Assembly (NCBI GenBank): GCA_965277435.1 | Contig: OZ255821.1 | Location: forward strand, 4,898,001-4,962,000 | Length of the DNA: 64,000 nucleotides | Origin: Bog-105 sp965277435 | GTDB taxonomy: Bacteria > Acidobacteriota > Terriglobia > Bryobacterales > Bryobacteraceae | Direction: 5' to 3' | In this document: in pieces, positions 1 to 7,710 of the stretch | Layout of the letters: each line of letters begins with the position of its first letter | Numbering within the stretch: position 1 is the first letter of the stretch | Made by a program: the position numbers and the translations under genes | Notes under the pieces: generated by a model | The model's database searches: none | Seen by the model: the letters and a program-made list of their open reading frames with translations, nothing else | Told to the model about the DNA's origin: nothing

Positions 1-863
1 TCGACAGCGCACAAGCACACGATAAGGACTTCACCGAACTCGACCGGTCCCGTCTGAACCTGCTGCGAAAGCAGTTTTCAAAAGCGCCGGTCGAAGAGCT
101 CGTCGGGGCGGCCAAGGCTCTCGCCTCGAACAGTCCGAACAACGTCGAAGCTCTGGCAACACTCGGTTCAAACCTGTTCTTGCTTGGCGATACATCGTCC
201 GCGGAACGTGCTTTCCATCGCGCTTTGCAGGTCAGTCCGGGAAACAGCAATCTCCAGGAGCAAATGGCAATTGGCCTGATCGAGACTAAACAATACCGGA
301 GGGCGGAGCAGATCCTAACGGGTCTCGCGGCAGCCAATCCGGCTGTACTGCCGTCCTTGTCGGTCTGTGTCCTGCTCGCAGGCGATGATAAGCGCGCAGA
401 TGCGCTGTATGAAAAATTCTTGTCGTCGGTCACCAATCCGGATGCCAAGACGTTCTATCGTGCCACCTGGCTGGCGCTTGAAGACCGGCTCACGGAGGCA
501 ATAGCCCAATTACAGAAAGCCTCATTCACAGATCCCCGCGCTCATGCGCTTGCCGAACGCCAGATTTCGATCTGGCGGCAGATGGCTGGACATGCACCGT
601 CGCCAGCTAACGGTTCGGCTTACGCCCTGTTCCTGAATCGTTCCTACAAAGAAGCGGCTCAAGCTTGGGCGGCGATCGATAGACAGTCCGGGCATGCCGA
701 TTTGCGGGCGCGAGCGATGCTTGCCGCATCTTTAAGCCTGGCCGGCAATGTCGCCGCTGCTCGCCAAGTGCCTGTGCAGCCTTTCGTACCCGACTTGAAC
801 GATGCTTTTGCCGCTGTCTCTTTTCGAGAACTCCGCCAGCTGCTAAAAGGTCAAACTGGCTGA
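1..863 (+). CDS. TPR-repeat protein, 5'-truncated by window edge
   Basis: The reading frame is open from base 3 of the window to the stop at 861-863, so the gene begins upstream of the window and only the C-terminal ~286 residues are visible. The sequence has the helix-turn-helix periodicity of tetratricopeptide repeats: a segment with NVEALATLG and AERAFHRALQVSP, a second with QYRRAEQILTGLAAANP, and a third with DDKRADALYEKFL. The last ~60 residues are Ala/Leu-rich helices. TPR arrays mediate protein-protein contacts; in acidobacteria such proteins are often secreted or membrane-anchored, but the N-terminus that would show this is outside the window. The 3' end overlaps the convergent gene at 851-1336 by 13 bp. 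No enzymatic domain was seen. Confidence 0.8.
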   Translation, partial: DSAQAHDKDFTELDRSRLNLLRKQFSKAPVEELVGAAKALASNSPNNVEALATLGSNLFLLGDTSSAERAFHRALQVSPGNSNLQEQMAIGLIETKQYRRAEQILTGLAAANPAVLPSLSVCVLLAGDDKRADALYEKFLSSVTNPDAKTFYRATWLALEDRLTEAIAQLQKASFTDPRAHALAERQISIWRQMAGHAPSPANGSAYALFLNRSYKEAAQAWAAIDRQSGHADLRARAMLAASLSLAGNVAAARQVPVQPFVPDLNDAFAAVSFRELRQLLKGQTG

Positions 864-1336
864 ACGTCGGACTTCGTGTTCGGAGACGCAATGCGGGTTT
901 GCTTCTTCAGCCAGGGCTTCGGCTGATCGCCGCTATCGCGTTTGAACACGCGATCGTACATATGTTTGGTGCTGGTGGTGCCAAGCGAGGTGTTATACAG
1001 GTTGACCAGATCGAGCGCCGCCTTCACGTCGTCCTCGAATTGATGTAAAGCTTTAAGCTGGTCGGCGGAAGCCGGATAGCGCTTGCCCCTGGCCGTTTCG
1101 AGAAACATCTGATACCCGCCATTCAGCAGAATTGCGATTTCGGGACCGATCAGCACGCCTGCTTTTTCGATAGCCGGCTGGTTCTTGCCTTCGTCGCCGA
1201 TGACGGCTCCCACGCCATGTTTGGTGATCCGGACGCGCCCATCCGGCAAGCCGGCGATGCCAAAGTCCGCCTTGCGAAGAATGTCGACCCGTTCAGAAAA
1301 CGTGGGGATTTTCAAACGTTCGCGGCGAAAGAACAT
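851..1336 (-). CDS. conserved-looking hypothetical protein (161 aa)
   Basis: An uninterrupted 161-residue frame starts at an ATG (1334-1336) and ends convergently inside the last codons of the TPR gene. I do not recognise a named domain. The N-terminal third is a mix of charged and hydrophobic segments with GRVRITKHGVGAVIGDEG. The middle has a hydrophobic stretch (AGVLIGPEIAILLNGGYQMFL). The C-terminal half is helical and charged (DDVKAALDLVNLYNTSLG). There is no signal peptide or transmembrane helix, so a cytoplasmic protein is likely. The start codon lies about 70 bp from the divergent brnT start at 1406, leaving a short shared intergenic region. The opposite-strand frames here (1185-1553 and 1217-1399) look like shadows. 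Confidence 0.55.
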   Translation of the reverse strand: MFFRRERLKIPTFSERVDILRKADFGIAGLPDGRVRITKHGVGAVIGDEGKNQPAIEKAGVLIGPEIAILLNGGYQMFLETARGKRYPASADQLKALHQFEDDVKAALDLVNLYNTSLGTTSTKHMYDRVFKRDSGDQPKPWLKKQTRIASPNTKSDVQPV

Positions 1337-1384
1337 ACTTCAGTCTATATCGCCATCGGCAGAAACCGTTGCGTGGCCATACAG

Positions 1385-1396
1385 TTGTACCTACAA
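1385..1396. promoter_or_regulatory. short palindrome upstream of brnT, candidate operator
   Basis: TTGTACCTACAA (arms TTGTA/TACAA, 2-bp centre) lies 9 bp before the TTG start of the brnT-like gene. BrnA family antitoxins, alone or with BrnT, autorepress by binding palindromes next to brnT, so this is a plausible operator. The arms are short and the assignment is inferred only from position and symmetry. Confidence 0.35.
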
Positions 1397-1405
1397 TAGA
1401 AGTTA

Positions 1406-1681
1406 TTGGGCGTCGAGTGGGATCCAAAGAAGAGAGGCTGGACAATTCGAGAGCGTGGCATCGATTTTGCCGATGCCGTCAGCGTTCTCGAAGACGACAA
1501 TGCGATTACCATTGTTGACAACGAATCCGCTCCAGACGAAGAACGATTTGTGACTCTCGGACTCGATGTCTTCAGCCGCGTATTGGTAGTTGTTTACGTC
1601 TTTCGCGGCGAACAAATCCGAATGATCTCGGCACGTTCCGCCGAGCCGCATGAGAGAACCGAATACGAGGCACAAAGATGA
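1406..1681 (+). CDS. brnT: BrnT-family ribonuclease toxin
   Basis: This 91-residue protein carries the BrnT signature: an N-terminal VEWDPKKRGWTIRERGIDFADA (compare FEWDPxKxxxNxxKHGIDF in the family) and a C-terminal RMISARSAEPHERTEYE. Family members are RelE-fold ribonuclease toxins that block translation and are neutralised by BrnA. The start is a TTG at 1406; no ATG gives the conserved N-terminal WD motif. The stop overlaps the start of the next gene by 4 bp (ATGA, 1678-1681), the usual toxin-first coupled order of brnTA modules. A short palindrome sits just upstream. A second, sequence-diverged brnTA pair lies at 11434-11986 inside a mobile element. Confidence 0.85.
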   Translation: MGVEWDPKKRGWTIRERGIDFADAVSVLEDDNAITIVDNESAPDEERFVTLGLDVFSRVLVVVYVFRGEQIRMISARSAEPHERTEYEAQR

Positions 1682-1938
1682 AAGAAAGATACGATTTCAG
1701 CAAAGGAAAAAGGGGTCCGGTAATCAAAGTCCCGGAAGGCAAAGAAAAGATCACGATCCGGCTGGACACCGAAATCTTAAACTGGTTCCGTAACATAGTC
1801 GGCGAGGCCGGCGGCGGCAATTATCAGACGCTCATGAACAACGCTTTGCGCGAGTACATCGAAGGCAAAACCCCAAAGCTGGAAGACACCTTGCGGCGTA
1901 TCATCCGCGAGGAACTAAAGGCGAAAGACGCGGCTTGA
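1678..1938 (+). CDS. brnA: BrnA-family antitoxin
   Basis: An 86-residue partner of the preceding BrnT. The core contains KITIRLDTEILNWFRN followed by GGGNYQTLMNNALREYI, the ribbon-helix-helix DNA-binding fold typical of BrnA, with a charged helical C-terminus (EDTLRRIIREELKAK). BrnA binds and neutralises BrnT and represses its own operon. Translation is coupled to brnT through the ATGA overlap. This subtype has a short basic N-terminus (YDFSKGKRGPVIKV) and differs clearly from the longer BrnA-like protein at 11434-11766, so the two modules are unlikely to be recent duplicates. Confidence 0.85.
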   Translation: MKERYDFSKGKRGPVIKVPEGKEKITIRLDTEILNWFRNIVGEAGGGNYQTLMNNALREYIEGKTPKLEDTLRRIIREELKAKDAA

Positions 1939-1949
1939 ATCCCTTTCTC

Positions 1950-2828
1950 ATGGATCCTCAACTACCCATAGCCGCCATCACTGATGAATTCTCGCCGAAG
2001 CTCGCCGAAGCCATTCCTTTGATGCGCGAGATCGGCATGACGGGCGCTGAACTGCGCGTCATTGACGGTAAGAACATTCTCGATCTCAACAACGACGAAC
2101 TGAAGGCCGTCAAAGATGCTTTGGACGAGGCCGGTCTCAAAGTGATCTCCATCGCATCGCCGCTACTCAAGTGCGTTCTCGAAAACGGCCCCACCCTCGA
2201 CACTCGTTTTCAGCATGACGTGTTCGCATCGAAACACACCTTGGCCGATCAGCCGCGCTTGACCGAGCGCGCTATCGAGATCGCGCATTTCTTGGCTGCG
2301 CCTATTATCCGAGTCTTCTCTTACTGGCGCACTAATGAACCCGAACGCTGCCGCGAAATGATTGCCAAAGCCCTGATAGATCTGGCAGCAATTGCACGCA
2401 AAGAAAATCTCGTCATCGGCCTGGAGAACGAGCACGCCTGCAACATCGGCACCGCGGCCGAGACCGCTCGTTTGCTCGAATTAGTCCCCGATAAAGAAGT
2501 CGGCATTGTCTGGGATCCCGCCAACGCGCTGGTAGCCGGCGAAAACCCCTTCCCGGAGGGCTATCGTCGCTTGCCTAAAAACCGTATCGTCCACGTCCAC
2601 GCCAAAGACTGCGTTATACGCAACGGCCAGCCCGAATGGGGACCCCTTGGCACCCGGCACGTAGCCTGGAAAGAGCAGATCGAGGCACTGCTCGAAGACG
2701 GCTACAAGGGCTATTTGAGTTTGGAAACGCACTGGCGCGGACCCGGTGACAACAAGCTCGAGGCGAGCCGGATCTGCGGTTGGAATTTACGCGGATTGGC
2801 CGCTGGCTGCTCGCTCTTCATCACCTAA
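1950..2828 (+). CDS. sugar phosphate isomerase/epimerase (xylose isomerase-like TIM barrel)
   Basis: About 292 residues of the AP-endonuclease-2/xylose-isomerase-like TIM-barrel superfamily. Visible landmarks are ITDEFSP at the N-terminus, GAELRVIDGKNI (strand 2), LENEHACNIGT (metal-binding Glu), VGIVWDPANAL (metal ligand), IVHVHAKDC (His ligands) and GYLSLETHWRGPGDNKLEAS (C-terminal Glu). Family members isomerise or epimerise keto-sugars or inositol-type substrates using a divalent metal; the substrate cannot be told from sequence. I chose the ATG at 1950 rather than the in-frame TTG at 1935, which overlaps the brnA stop; MDPQLPIAAITDEFSP matches the expected short N-terminus. The 3' end overlaps convergent hldD by 42 bp, so the last few residues may be a non-conserved tail. 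Confidence 0.8.
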   Translation: MDPQLPIAAITDEFSPKLAEAIPLMREIGMTGAELRVIDGKNILDLNNDELKAVKDALDEAGLKVISIASPLLKCVLENGPTLDTRFQHDVFASKHTLADQPRLTERAIEIAHFLAAPIIRVFSYWRTNEPERCREMIAKALIDLAAIARKENLVIGLENEHACNIGTAAETARLLELVPDKEVGIVWDPANALVAGENPFPEGYRRLPKNRIVHVHAKDCVIRNGQPEWGPLGTRHVAWKEQIEALLEDGYKGYLSLETHWRGPGDNKLEASRICGWNLRGLAAGCSLFIT

Positions 2829-3812
2829 GTGGTGCCCGGGAACAAGGTAGTTCTTCACATAGTCGGCTACCGCCTCGGGAAGCGACGTAAAAGGCGAACG
2901 GAAACCCGCCGACCGCAACTTATCAACTTTGGCTCGCGTGTAGTACTGATACTTCGGTCGAAGGTAATCCGGCATGTCCACGAACTCGATTTTCGGCTCA
3001 CGATCGAGAGCACTGAAGATTGAATTTACCAGTGTGCCCCAAGTGTTGGGCTCGCCCGAGCCCAGATTAAAGAGCCCACCGCCGTTCGCCTGTTCCGCCA
3101 GGAAAAGCGTGGCCTCCACCGCGTCCTTTACATACAGGAAGTCGCGGCACTGACCACCGTCCGGATATTCGGGACGGTAACTCTTGAACAATCGCGCCGC
3201 GCCGCTCGCTTGAATCTGCCCGTACGCTTTGTGAACTACGCTGCGCATCTCGCCCTTGTGATACTCATTCGGACCAAACACGTTGAAGTACTTCAACCCG
3301 GTGATGCGGTCTAGAAAGCCGGCGCGCTGCGCATAGCTGTCAAACAGATGCTTCGAATAGCCATACATGTTTAGCGGTCGGAGCGCCACGAGATCGATAT
3401 CCTCCGGAACCGCTGCGGCAGCCTCTCCGTAAGTAGCCGCTGACGACGCATAAACAAACCGCCTGTCCCCCGCTAGCGCAAATGCCGCCAGCCGTTTCGT
3501 GTACTCGAAGTTATTGCGGATCAGATACGAAGCATCGGTCTCGGTAGTGGACGAGCACGCTCCCAGGTGGAAGATGGCAGAAATATCATCGAGCGATCCA
3601 GGCGAACTATGCAGACGCTGCGCCAGATCATCCGCTTCCAGATAGTCGGCGAACTGCAGCGGCACGAGGTTTTTCCATTTCTCGTCCTTGCCGAGATAGT
3701 CGCTGATGAGAATGTCGGAAATGCCGCGCCGGTTCAGTTGCCAGACAAGCGCGCTGCCAATAAAACCTGCGCCGCCGGTGACGAGAATTCTTTTGCGAGA
3801 GAGATCGGTCAT
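2787..3812 (-). CDS. hldD: ADP-L-glycero-D-manno-heptose-6-epimerase
   Basis: A 341-residue extended short-chain dehydrogenase. The NADP-binding motif TGGAGFIGSAL lies near residue 12 and the catalytic YxxxK (YGYSK) near residue 150. Family hallmarks are LKYFNVFGPNEYHKGEMRSV, YPDGGQCRDFLYVKDAV, FNLGSGEPNTWGTL and PDYLRPKYQYYT. HldD converts ADP-D-glycero-D-manno-heptose to the L-glycero form, the last cytoplasmic step in making the LPS inner-core heptose donor, which implies a heptose-containing outer membrane. The start overlaps the stop of the upstream Nramp-Usp gene by 4 bp (3809-3812), indicating one transcript and coupled translation. The C-terminus extends a few residues beyond the typical end (GDEERAASGQSA). 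Confidence 0.93.
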   Translation of the reverse strand: MTDLSRKRILVTGGAGFIGSALVWQLNRRGISDILISDYLGKDEKWKNLVPLQFADYLEADDLAQRLHSSPGSLDDISAIFHLGACSSTTETDASYLIRNNFEYTKRLAAFALAGDRRFVYASSAATYGEAAAAVPEDIDLVALRPLNMYGYSKHLFDSYAQRAGFLDRITGLKYFNVFGPNEYHKGEMRSVVHKAYGQIQASGAARLFKSYRPEYPDGGQCRDFLYVKDAVEATLFLAEQANGGGLFNLGSGEPNTWGTLVNSIFSALDREPKIEFVDMPDYLRPKYQYYTRAKVDKLRSAGFRSPFTSLPEAVADYVKNYLVPGHHLGDEERAASGQSA

Positions 3813-5713
3813 GTGGGCTGGGTTTTGTTGACGATCAGCATGGGAATGCTCACCTGGTGTCGCACGGAGTTGATAGTAGTTCCAAAAATCAGATCCTTCA
3901 AACCACGATGGCCATGCGAAGCCATCACCAGGAGGTCGGCATGCAGGTCGTTCACCGCGAGCGCGATCTCATGAGCCGGGCTCTTGCCATGCTGGACCCT
4001 CGTCACCACGTCCACGCCGCGCTGGCGCAGGGTTTCTGAAATCTCTGCCAGATATTGTTGCCCTTCCGTCACCTCGGCCGTAGAAGCAAGTGCTCCGAAC
4101 AGTTGGCTTGTTACTCCTTCTTCTATGTGTAACAGGACGAGACGGGCACCGTGTATTTTGGCCAGCGCCAGCGCGTTGCTGATCGCCTCCCCGTCTGACT
4201 CGCTGTGATCGACCGGAACCAGGATGTTCGAATAACTGCGCGACGGATAAACAGGAGGTGCGGATACGGCAATGGTGGTGGGCGAAGCAAAGGTCGTTTC
4301 CCGCAGCCACGGCCACGCGGTAACCACGAAAAGAAGCAGGATGAGCCCCAGTCCAAATACCGCAGTCCCGGTGGCGATCAGGGGCCGATATACTCCGGTA
4401 GCCGAATGCCACCAGTCCCGAACCTGATCGGTAATTAGCCAGATATTAAGCCCGAGAATGAACGCCGCACAGAACCAGGCGCTTATTTTGATCCACACCG
4501 GGTTTGCGAATTCGCCCATCAGCTTGCGGTTGCTAGTGAAATGTATCAGCGGAATGACGGCAAAAGGGAGCTGTAAGTTGAGTAAGATTTGACTATTAAT
4601 AATAAGTTTGTAACTCGCTGCGTCACCGGCCAGATACACGGTGAGTGCAGCCGGCGTAATCGCCAGCAGCCGGGTGATTGCGCGCCGTAACCAGGGCTGA
4701 ATGCGGAAGTGCAGAAAGCCTTCCATCACAATTTGCCCGGCCATCGTTCCAGTCAGCGTCGAAGACTGGCCTGAGGCGATCAGAGCGGCCCCAAACAGGA
4801 TGCTGGCGGCGGTGGTGCCCATCAAGGGTGTTAGTAATTGATGCGCCTGGGTCATCTCCGTCACGATTATGCCGTGCGTAAAGAATACGGCGGCAGACAT
4901 GATCAGAATCGCCGCATTCACAAACAGCGCGCCGTTTAAGGCAAAAGTGGAGTCGAGCAAATTGAACCGGCAGGCTGTTCGCTTATCCGCGACGGTCTTG
5001 CCGATGCGGCGTGTCTGCACCAGCGCCGAGTGCAGATAGAGATTATGTGGCATCACCGTCGCGCCGAAAATCGCCACCGCAATGTAAATGCTTTGCGAAC
5101 TGAGATGCGGAATCAAGCCTAAGACAACGTCGGGAAAGTGCGGTTTCGCAAAGAAGATTTCCAAGGCAAAGCAGCCCGCAATCGTCGCAATCAGCATCAG
5201 CACAAAAGCTTCGATCACCCGGATGCCCATCCGCGTAAACCACAGAACAAGCAGCGTATCGGCGGCAGTTACTAACACGCCAATCAGCAGCGGAATGTGA
5301 AAAAGTAAGTTGAGGCCAATCGCTGCACCGAGCACCTCCGCCAGATCACAGGCAATGATGGCCAGTTCGCAGAGTACCCAGAGAATATAAGAGACAGCTT
5401 TCGGATATTCGTCCTGGCAGGCCTGCGCCAGATCCCGCCGTGTAACAATGCCGAGGCGCGAGCTCAGTGTTTGTAACAACAGCGCCATGACATTGGATAC
5501 CACCAGCACCCAAAGCAGCCGGTAACCAAACCGCGCGCCCCCTTCGATATCGGTGGCCCAGTTGCCTGGGTCCATGTATCCGACACTGATAAGATACGCG
5601 GGTCCGGCGAAGGCCAGCAAGCGTTTCCAGAATCCAGCATGCGCCGTAGCAACGCTCTCATGTACTTCGGGAAGCGAGTGGTCCCGGTGGTCCAGAGAGC
5701 TGCTTTGAAGCAT
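3809..5713 (-). CDS. Nramp-family divalent metal transporter fused to a C-terminal universal stress (UspA) domain
   Basis: This 634-residue protein has two parts. Residues ~25-445 form an Nramp/MntH transporter: SVGYMDPGNWATDIEGG carries the DPGN metal-binding motif of TM1, MPHNLYLHSALVQTR the MPH motif of TM6, and about 11-12 hydrophobic segments are visible. Residues ~490-634 form a UspA domain starting at YSNILVPVDHSES and ending with VMASHGHRGLKDLIFGTTIN, a Gly-rich nucleotide-binding-type loop, and PMLIVNK. The transporter would import Mn2+ or Fe2+ by proton symport; the cytoplasmic Usp domain could sense nucleotide or stress state (inference). Translation is coupled to hldD. The start lies 18 bp from the divergent kinase start at 5732, so each promoter must sit inside or very close to the other coding region. 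Confidence 0.9.
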   Translation of the reverse strand: MLQSSSLDHRDHSLPEVHESVATAHAGFWKRLLAFAGPAYLISVGYMDPGNWATDIEGGARFGYRLLWVLVVSNVMALLLQTLSSRLGIVTRRDLAQACQDEYPKAVSYILWVLCELAIIACDLAEVLGAAIGLNLLFHIPLLIGVLVTAADTLLVLWFTRMGIRVIEAFVLMLIATIAGCFALEIFFAKPHFPDVVLGLIPHLSSQSIYIAVAIFGATVMPHNLYLHSALVQTRRIGKTVADKRTACRFNLLDSTFALNGALFVNAAILIMSAAVFFTHGIIVTEMTQAHQLLTPLMGTTAASILFGAALIASGQSSTLTGTMAGQIVMEGFLHFRIQPWLRRAITRLLAITPAALTVYLAGDAASYKLIINSQILLNLQLPFAVIPLIHFTSNRKLMGEFANPVWIKISAWFCAAFILGLNIWLITDQVRDWWHSATGVYRPLIATGTAVFGLGLILLLFVVTAWPWLRETTFASPTTIAVSAPPVYPSRSYSNILVPVDHSESDGEAISNALALAKIHGARLVLLHIEEGVTSQLFGALASTAEVTEGQQYLAEISETLRQRGVDVVTRVQHGKSPAHEIALAVNDLHADLLVMASHGHRGLKDLIFGTTINSVRHQVSIPMLIVNKTQPT

Positions 5714-5731
5714 AAATCAGTCTTCTTCAGT

Positions 5732-7162
5732 ATGGCAGGGGAGCGCACAACTATCGCGCCTGGCGATAACACCAGGATCATCGCGGCAGTCCGTTACCTC
5801 CTCTTTGATCACAAGCCTGTAGTCGTCGCGGTCGATGGTCCGAGCGGCGCCGGCAAATCCACTCTCGCCGCAACTATCGCTCGTGATCTAAACGCCGCCA
5901 TCATTCCATGCGATGACTTTTTCGCTGCTGAAATCCCGCGCGCTGTCTGGGATACCCTCACTCCAGACGCCCGCGCTGCTGCCGGGCTCGACTGGCGCCG
6001 GCTCCGCAGCGAAGCCCTCGAGTCCCTCCTCGATGGCCGTCCCGCACAATGGCATGCCTTCGATTTTGCGGCCGGCGAACAACTCGACGGCACGTACGGG
6101 ATGCGCCCCGATTTCGTAGGGCGTGAGCCCGCCGCTGTCATCGTGCTTGAGGGTGCCTACTCAACCCGCCCCGAAATCGCCGATCTCATCGACCTCTCGG
6201 TGCTCGTTGACGCCCCGGTAGAGATCCGCCACGCCCGCCTGGCCGCTCGAGAAGACCCGCAATTCCTAACCGCCTGGCACGCCCGCTGGGACGAGGCAGA
6301 GGAATTCTACTTTAAGCACCTGAGGCGGCCGTCGTCCTTCGACATTGTCGTGCGCGGCCACTCGCCTTTCGAGAAATATCTCAGCCGCTGGCGCCTCACC
6401 GAGGATGGCCCACCACTGGCCACGCACAGCAGTGATCTCCTGCCGGTTACACGCGAAGGCCTCCCCGCCATCTTGAAAATCGCGAGACATTCAGAGGAGC
6501 GCCGGGGCAACTTATTGATGACCTGGTGGAATGGCAAAGGTGCGGCACACGTTCTGGCCCATGACAACGAAGCAATTCTGCTGGAACGCGCCAGCGGCAA
6601 TCGTTCACTCTCGGCGATGGCCGAAAACGGTCTGGATACCGAGGCCAGTCGAATCATCTGCCAGGTAGGCGCCATACTCCATGCCGAACCATCGAAACAG
6701 CCGCCCGAACTTGTCCCTCTTTCACGATGGTTCGCCGACCTTGCACCGATTGCCGAGCGCCTCCAAGACATTCTGGTCGAGAGCCTCGCCGTCAGCCAGG
6801 AACTGCTTACTCATCCTCAAGAGATTGTGGTTCTCCACGGCGACTTGCACCACGCCAATATCCTGGACGCCGGTCCGCGCGGCTGGCTCGCCATTGACCC
6901 GAAGGGTCTGATCGGAGAGCGTGGGTTCGATTTTGCGAACATCTTCTGTAATCCCAATGCGACCATCGCTACCGCGCGCAACCGTCTCGCCGAGCAGGCA
7001 AGCGTCGTTGCACAAGCGGCTCATATCGACCGCCGTAGACTACTCCAGTGGATACTCGCCTACGCCGGGCTCTCCGCCGCCTGGAGTCTGACTTCCGACA
7101 GCGAAGATCCTCACTTGGCGTTGTCGATCGCCCATCTCGCCGCTCAAGAACTTGCGGGCTGA
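5732..7162 (+). CDS. fusion kinase: P-loop uridine-kinase-like domain plus APH(6)/hydroxyurea-type phosphotransferase
   Basis: A 476-residue protein with two apparent kinase domains. Residues ~25-200 contain a Walker A motif (VDGPSGAGKSTLA) and the D-D-F-F and EGAYSTRPEIADLIDLSV segments seen in uridine/panthothenate-type P-loop kinases. Residues ~210-476 resemble the aminoglycoside/hydroxyurea phosphotransferase family (APH(6), streptomycin-type): LHGDLHHANIL near residue 367 holds the catalytic Asp, followed by GWLAIDPKGLIGERGFDFANIFCNP, a diagnostic APH(6) segment. The frame is open upstream to 5639, but the ATG at 5732 gives a sensible N-terminus and avoids overlapping the divergent Nramp gene. 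The substrate is unknown; streptomycin is only a homology-based guess, and the fusion suggests a small-molecule or nucleoside-like target. Confidence 0.8.
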   Translation: MAGERTTIAPGDNTRIIAAVRYLLFDHKPVVVAVDGPSGAGKSTLAATIARDLNAAIIPCDDFFAAEIPRAVWDTLTPDARAAAGLDWRRLRSEALESLLDGRPAQWHAFDFAAGEQLDGTYGMRPDFVGREPAAVIVLEGAYSTRPEIADLIDLSVLVDAPVEIRHARLAAREDPQFLTAWHARWDEAEEFYFKHLRRPSSFDIVVRGHSPFEKYLSRWRLTEDGPPLATHSSDLLPVTREGLPAILKIARHSEERRGNLLMTWWNGKGAAHVLAHDNEAILLERASGNRSLSAMAENGLDTEASRIICQVGAILHAEPSKQPPELVPLSRWFADLAPIAERLQDILVESLAVSQELLTHPQEIVVLHGDLHHANILDAGPRGWLAIDPKGLIGERGFDFANIFCNPNATIATARNRLAEQASVVAQAAHIDRRRLLQWILAYAGLSAAWSLTSDSEDPHLALSIAHLAAQELAG

Positions 7163-7226
7163 TTCAGGGGAGCTCCGGTCAAGCAACGCTCCCAAACTGA
7201 TTCTTCGGAGCGGCCATCTTTAATCC

Positions 7227-7612
7227 TCAGTAGAGCGGACTCAGGTCTTGAATTTGCCCTGTTTTCTGATCTAAACGCGGGCCCGGAGACTGGCAGAGAT
7301 CCTGATACTCCCGTGACGCTTTTGCCCAAGTAAACTGCGCGGCTTGCTCGGCAAAAGCACGCGTACGTTCGGCTGTAGCTGTGCGATTCTCCAGCGTCTC
7401 TCGCACGGCATTCGCCAGGAGCGCCGGTTCGTCTGGGGCGCAGAGTAGACCGTGTACTCGATCTACCAGGAACTCGGGAATCCCACCCACACGAGTGGCA
7501 ACGACTGGCGTCGAGACCAGTCCAGCTTCCAGTACCGCCAAACCGAATGCCTCCCTTCGGGAAGCCAATACAAAACATTCAGCGTAGCGCACCCATTCTA
7601 GAGTATTCTCAT
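7227..7612 (-). pseudogene. 3' fragment of interrupted group-1 glycosyltransferase
   Basis: This is the C-terminal part of a GT4-type glycosyltransferase. It begins at HENTLEWVRYAECFVLASRREAFG and runs through the nucleotide-sugar-binding EAFGLAVLEAG and TPVVATRVGGIPE to a stop at 7227-7229. The matching N-terminal half lies on the same strand at 12712-13516. Joining the two gives the continuous family sequence INLP/HENTLEW. The intervening ~5.1 kb is a three-recombinase insertion element. Reading on into the element adds a short non-homologous N-terminal extension (MAGRIRRDV...) from the terminal repeat, which is an artefact of the insertion. The fragment has no ribosome-binding site of its own and is presumably not functional. 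Confidence 0.88.
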
Positions 7613-7613
7613 G

Positions 7614-7644
7614 GGTTATGGAAAGCCGGACGTTATGAAAAGCG
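7614..7644. repeat. left terminal inverted repeat of RIT element
   Basis: A 31-bp sequence starting GGTTATGGAAAGCC and ending CGTTATGAAAAGCG. It is exactly the reverse complement of 12653-12683. It contains two same-direction TTATG motifs about 17 bp apart. A third copy in reverse orientation (CATAACG) lies 61 bp inward at 7692-7698. These repeated motifs are likely recombinase binding sites. Confidence 0.9.
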
Positions 7645-7710
7645 CGGCATAGATTTGCCGGACATTCGAGGCTTGCCCACACTTCTCTTAACATAACGTC
7701 CCGCCGTATC

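Noticed and set aside
5639..5731. Upstream extension of the fusion kinase frame
   Set aside because: It overlaps the divergent Nramp gene and has no similarity to kinase N-termini; the ATG at 5732 is preferred.
7144..7578. Minus-strand frame overlapping the glycosyltransferase fragment
   Set aside because: Different frame from the glycosyltransferase motifs, no family features.
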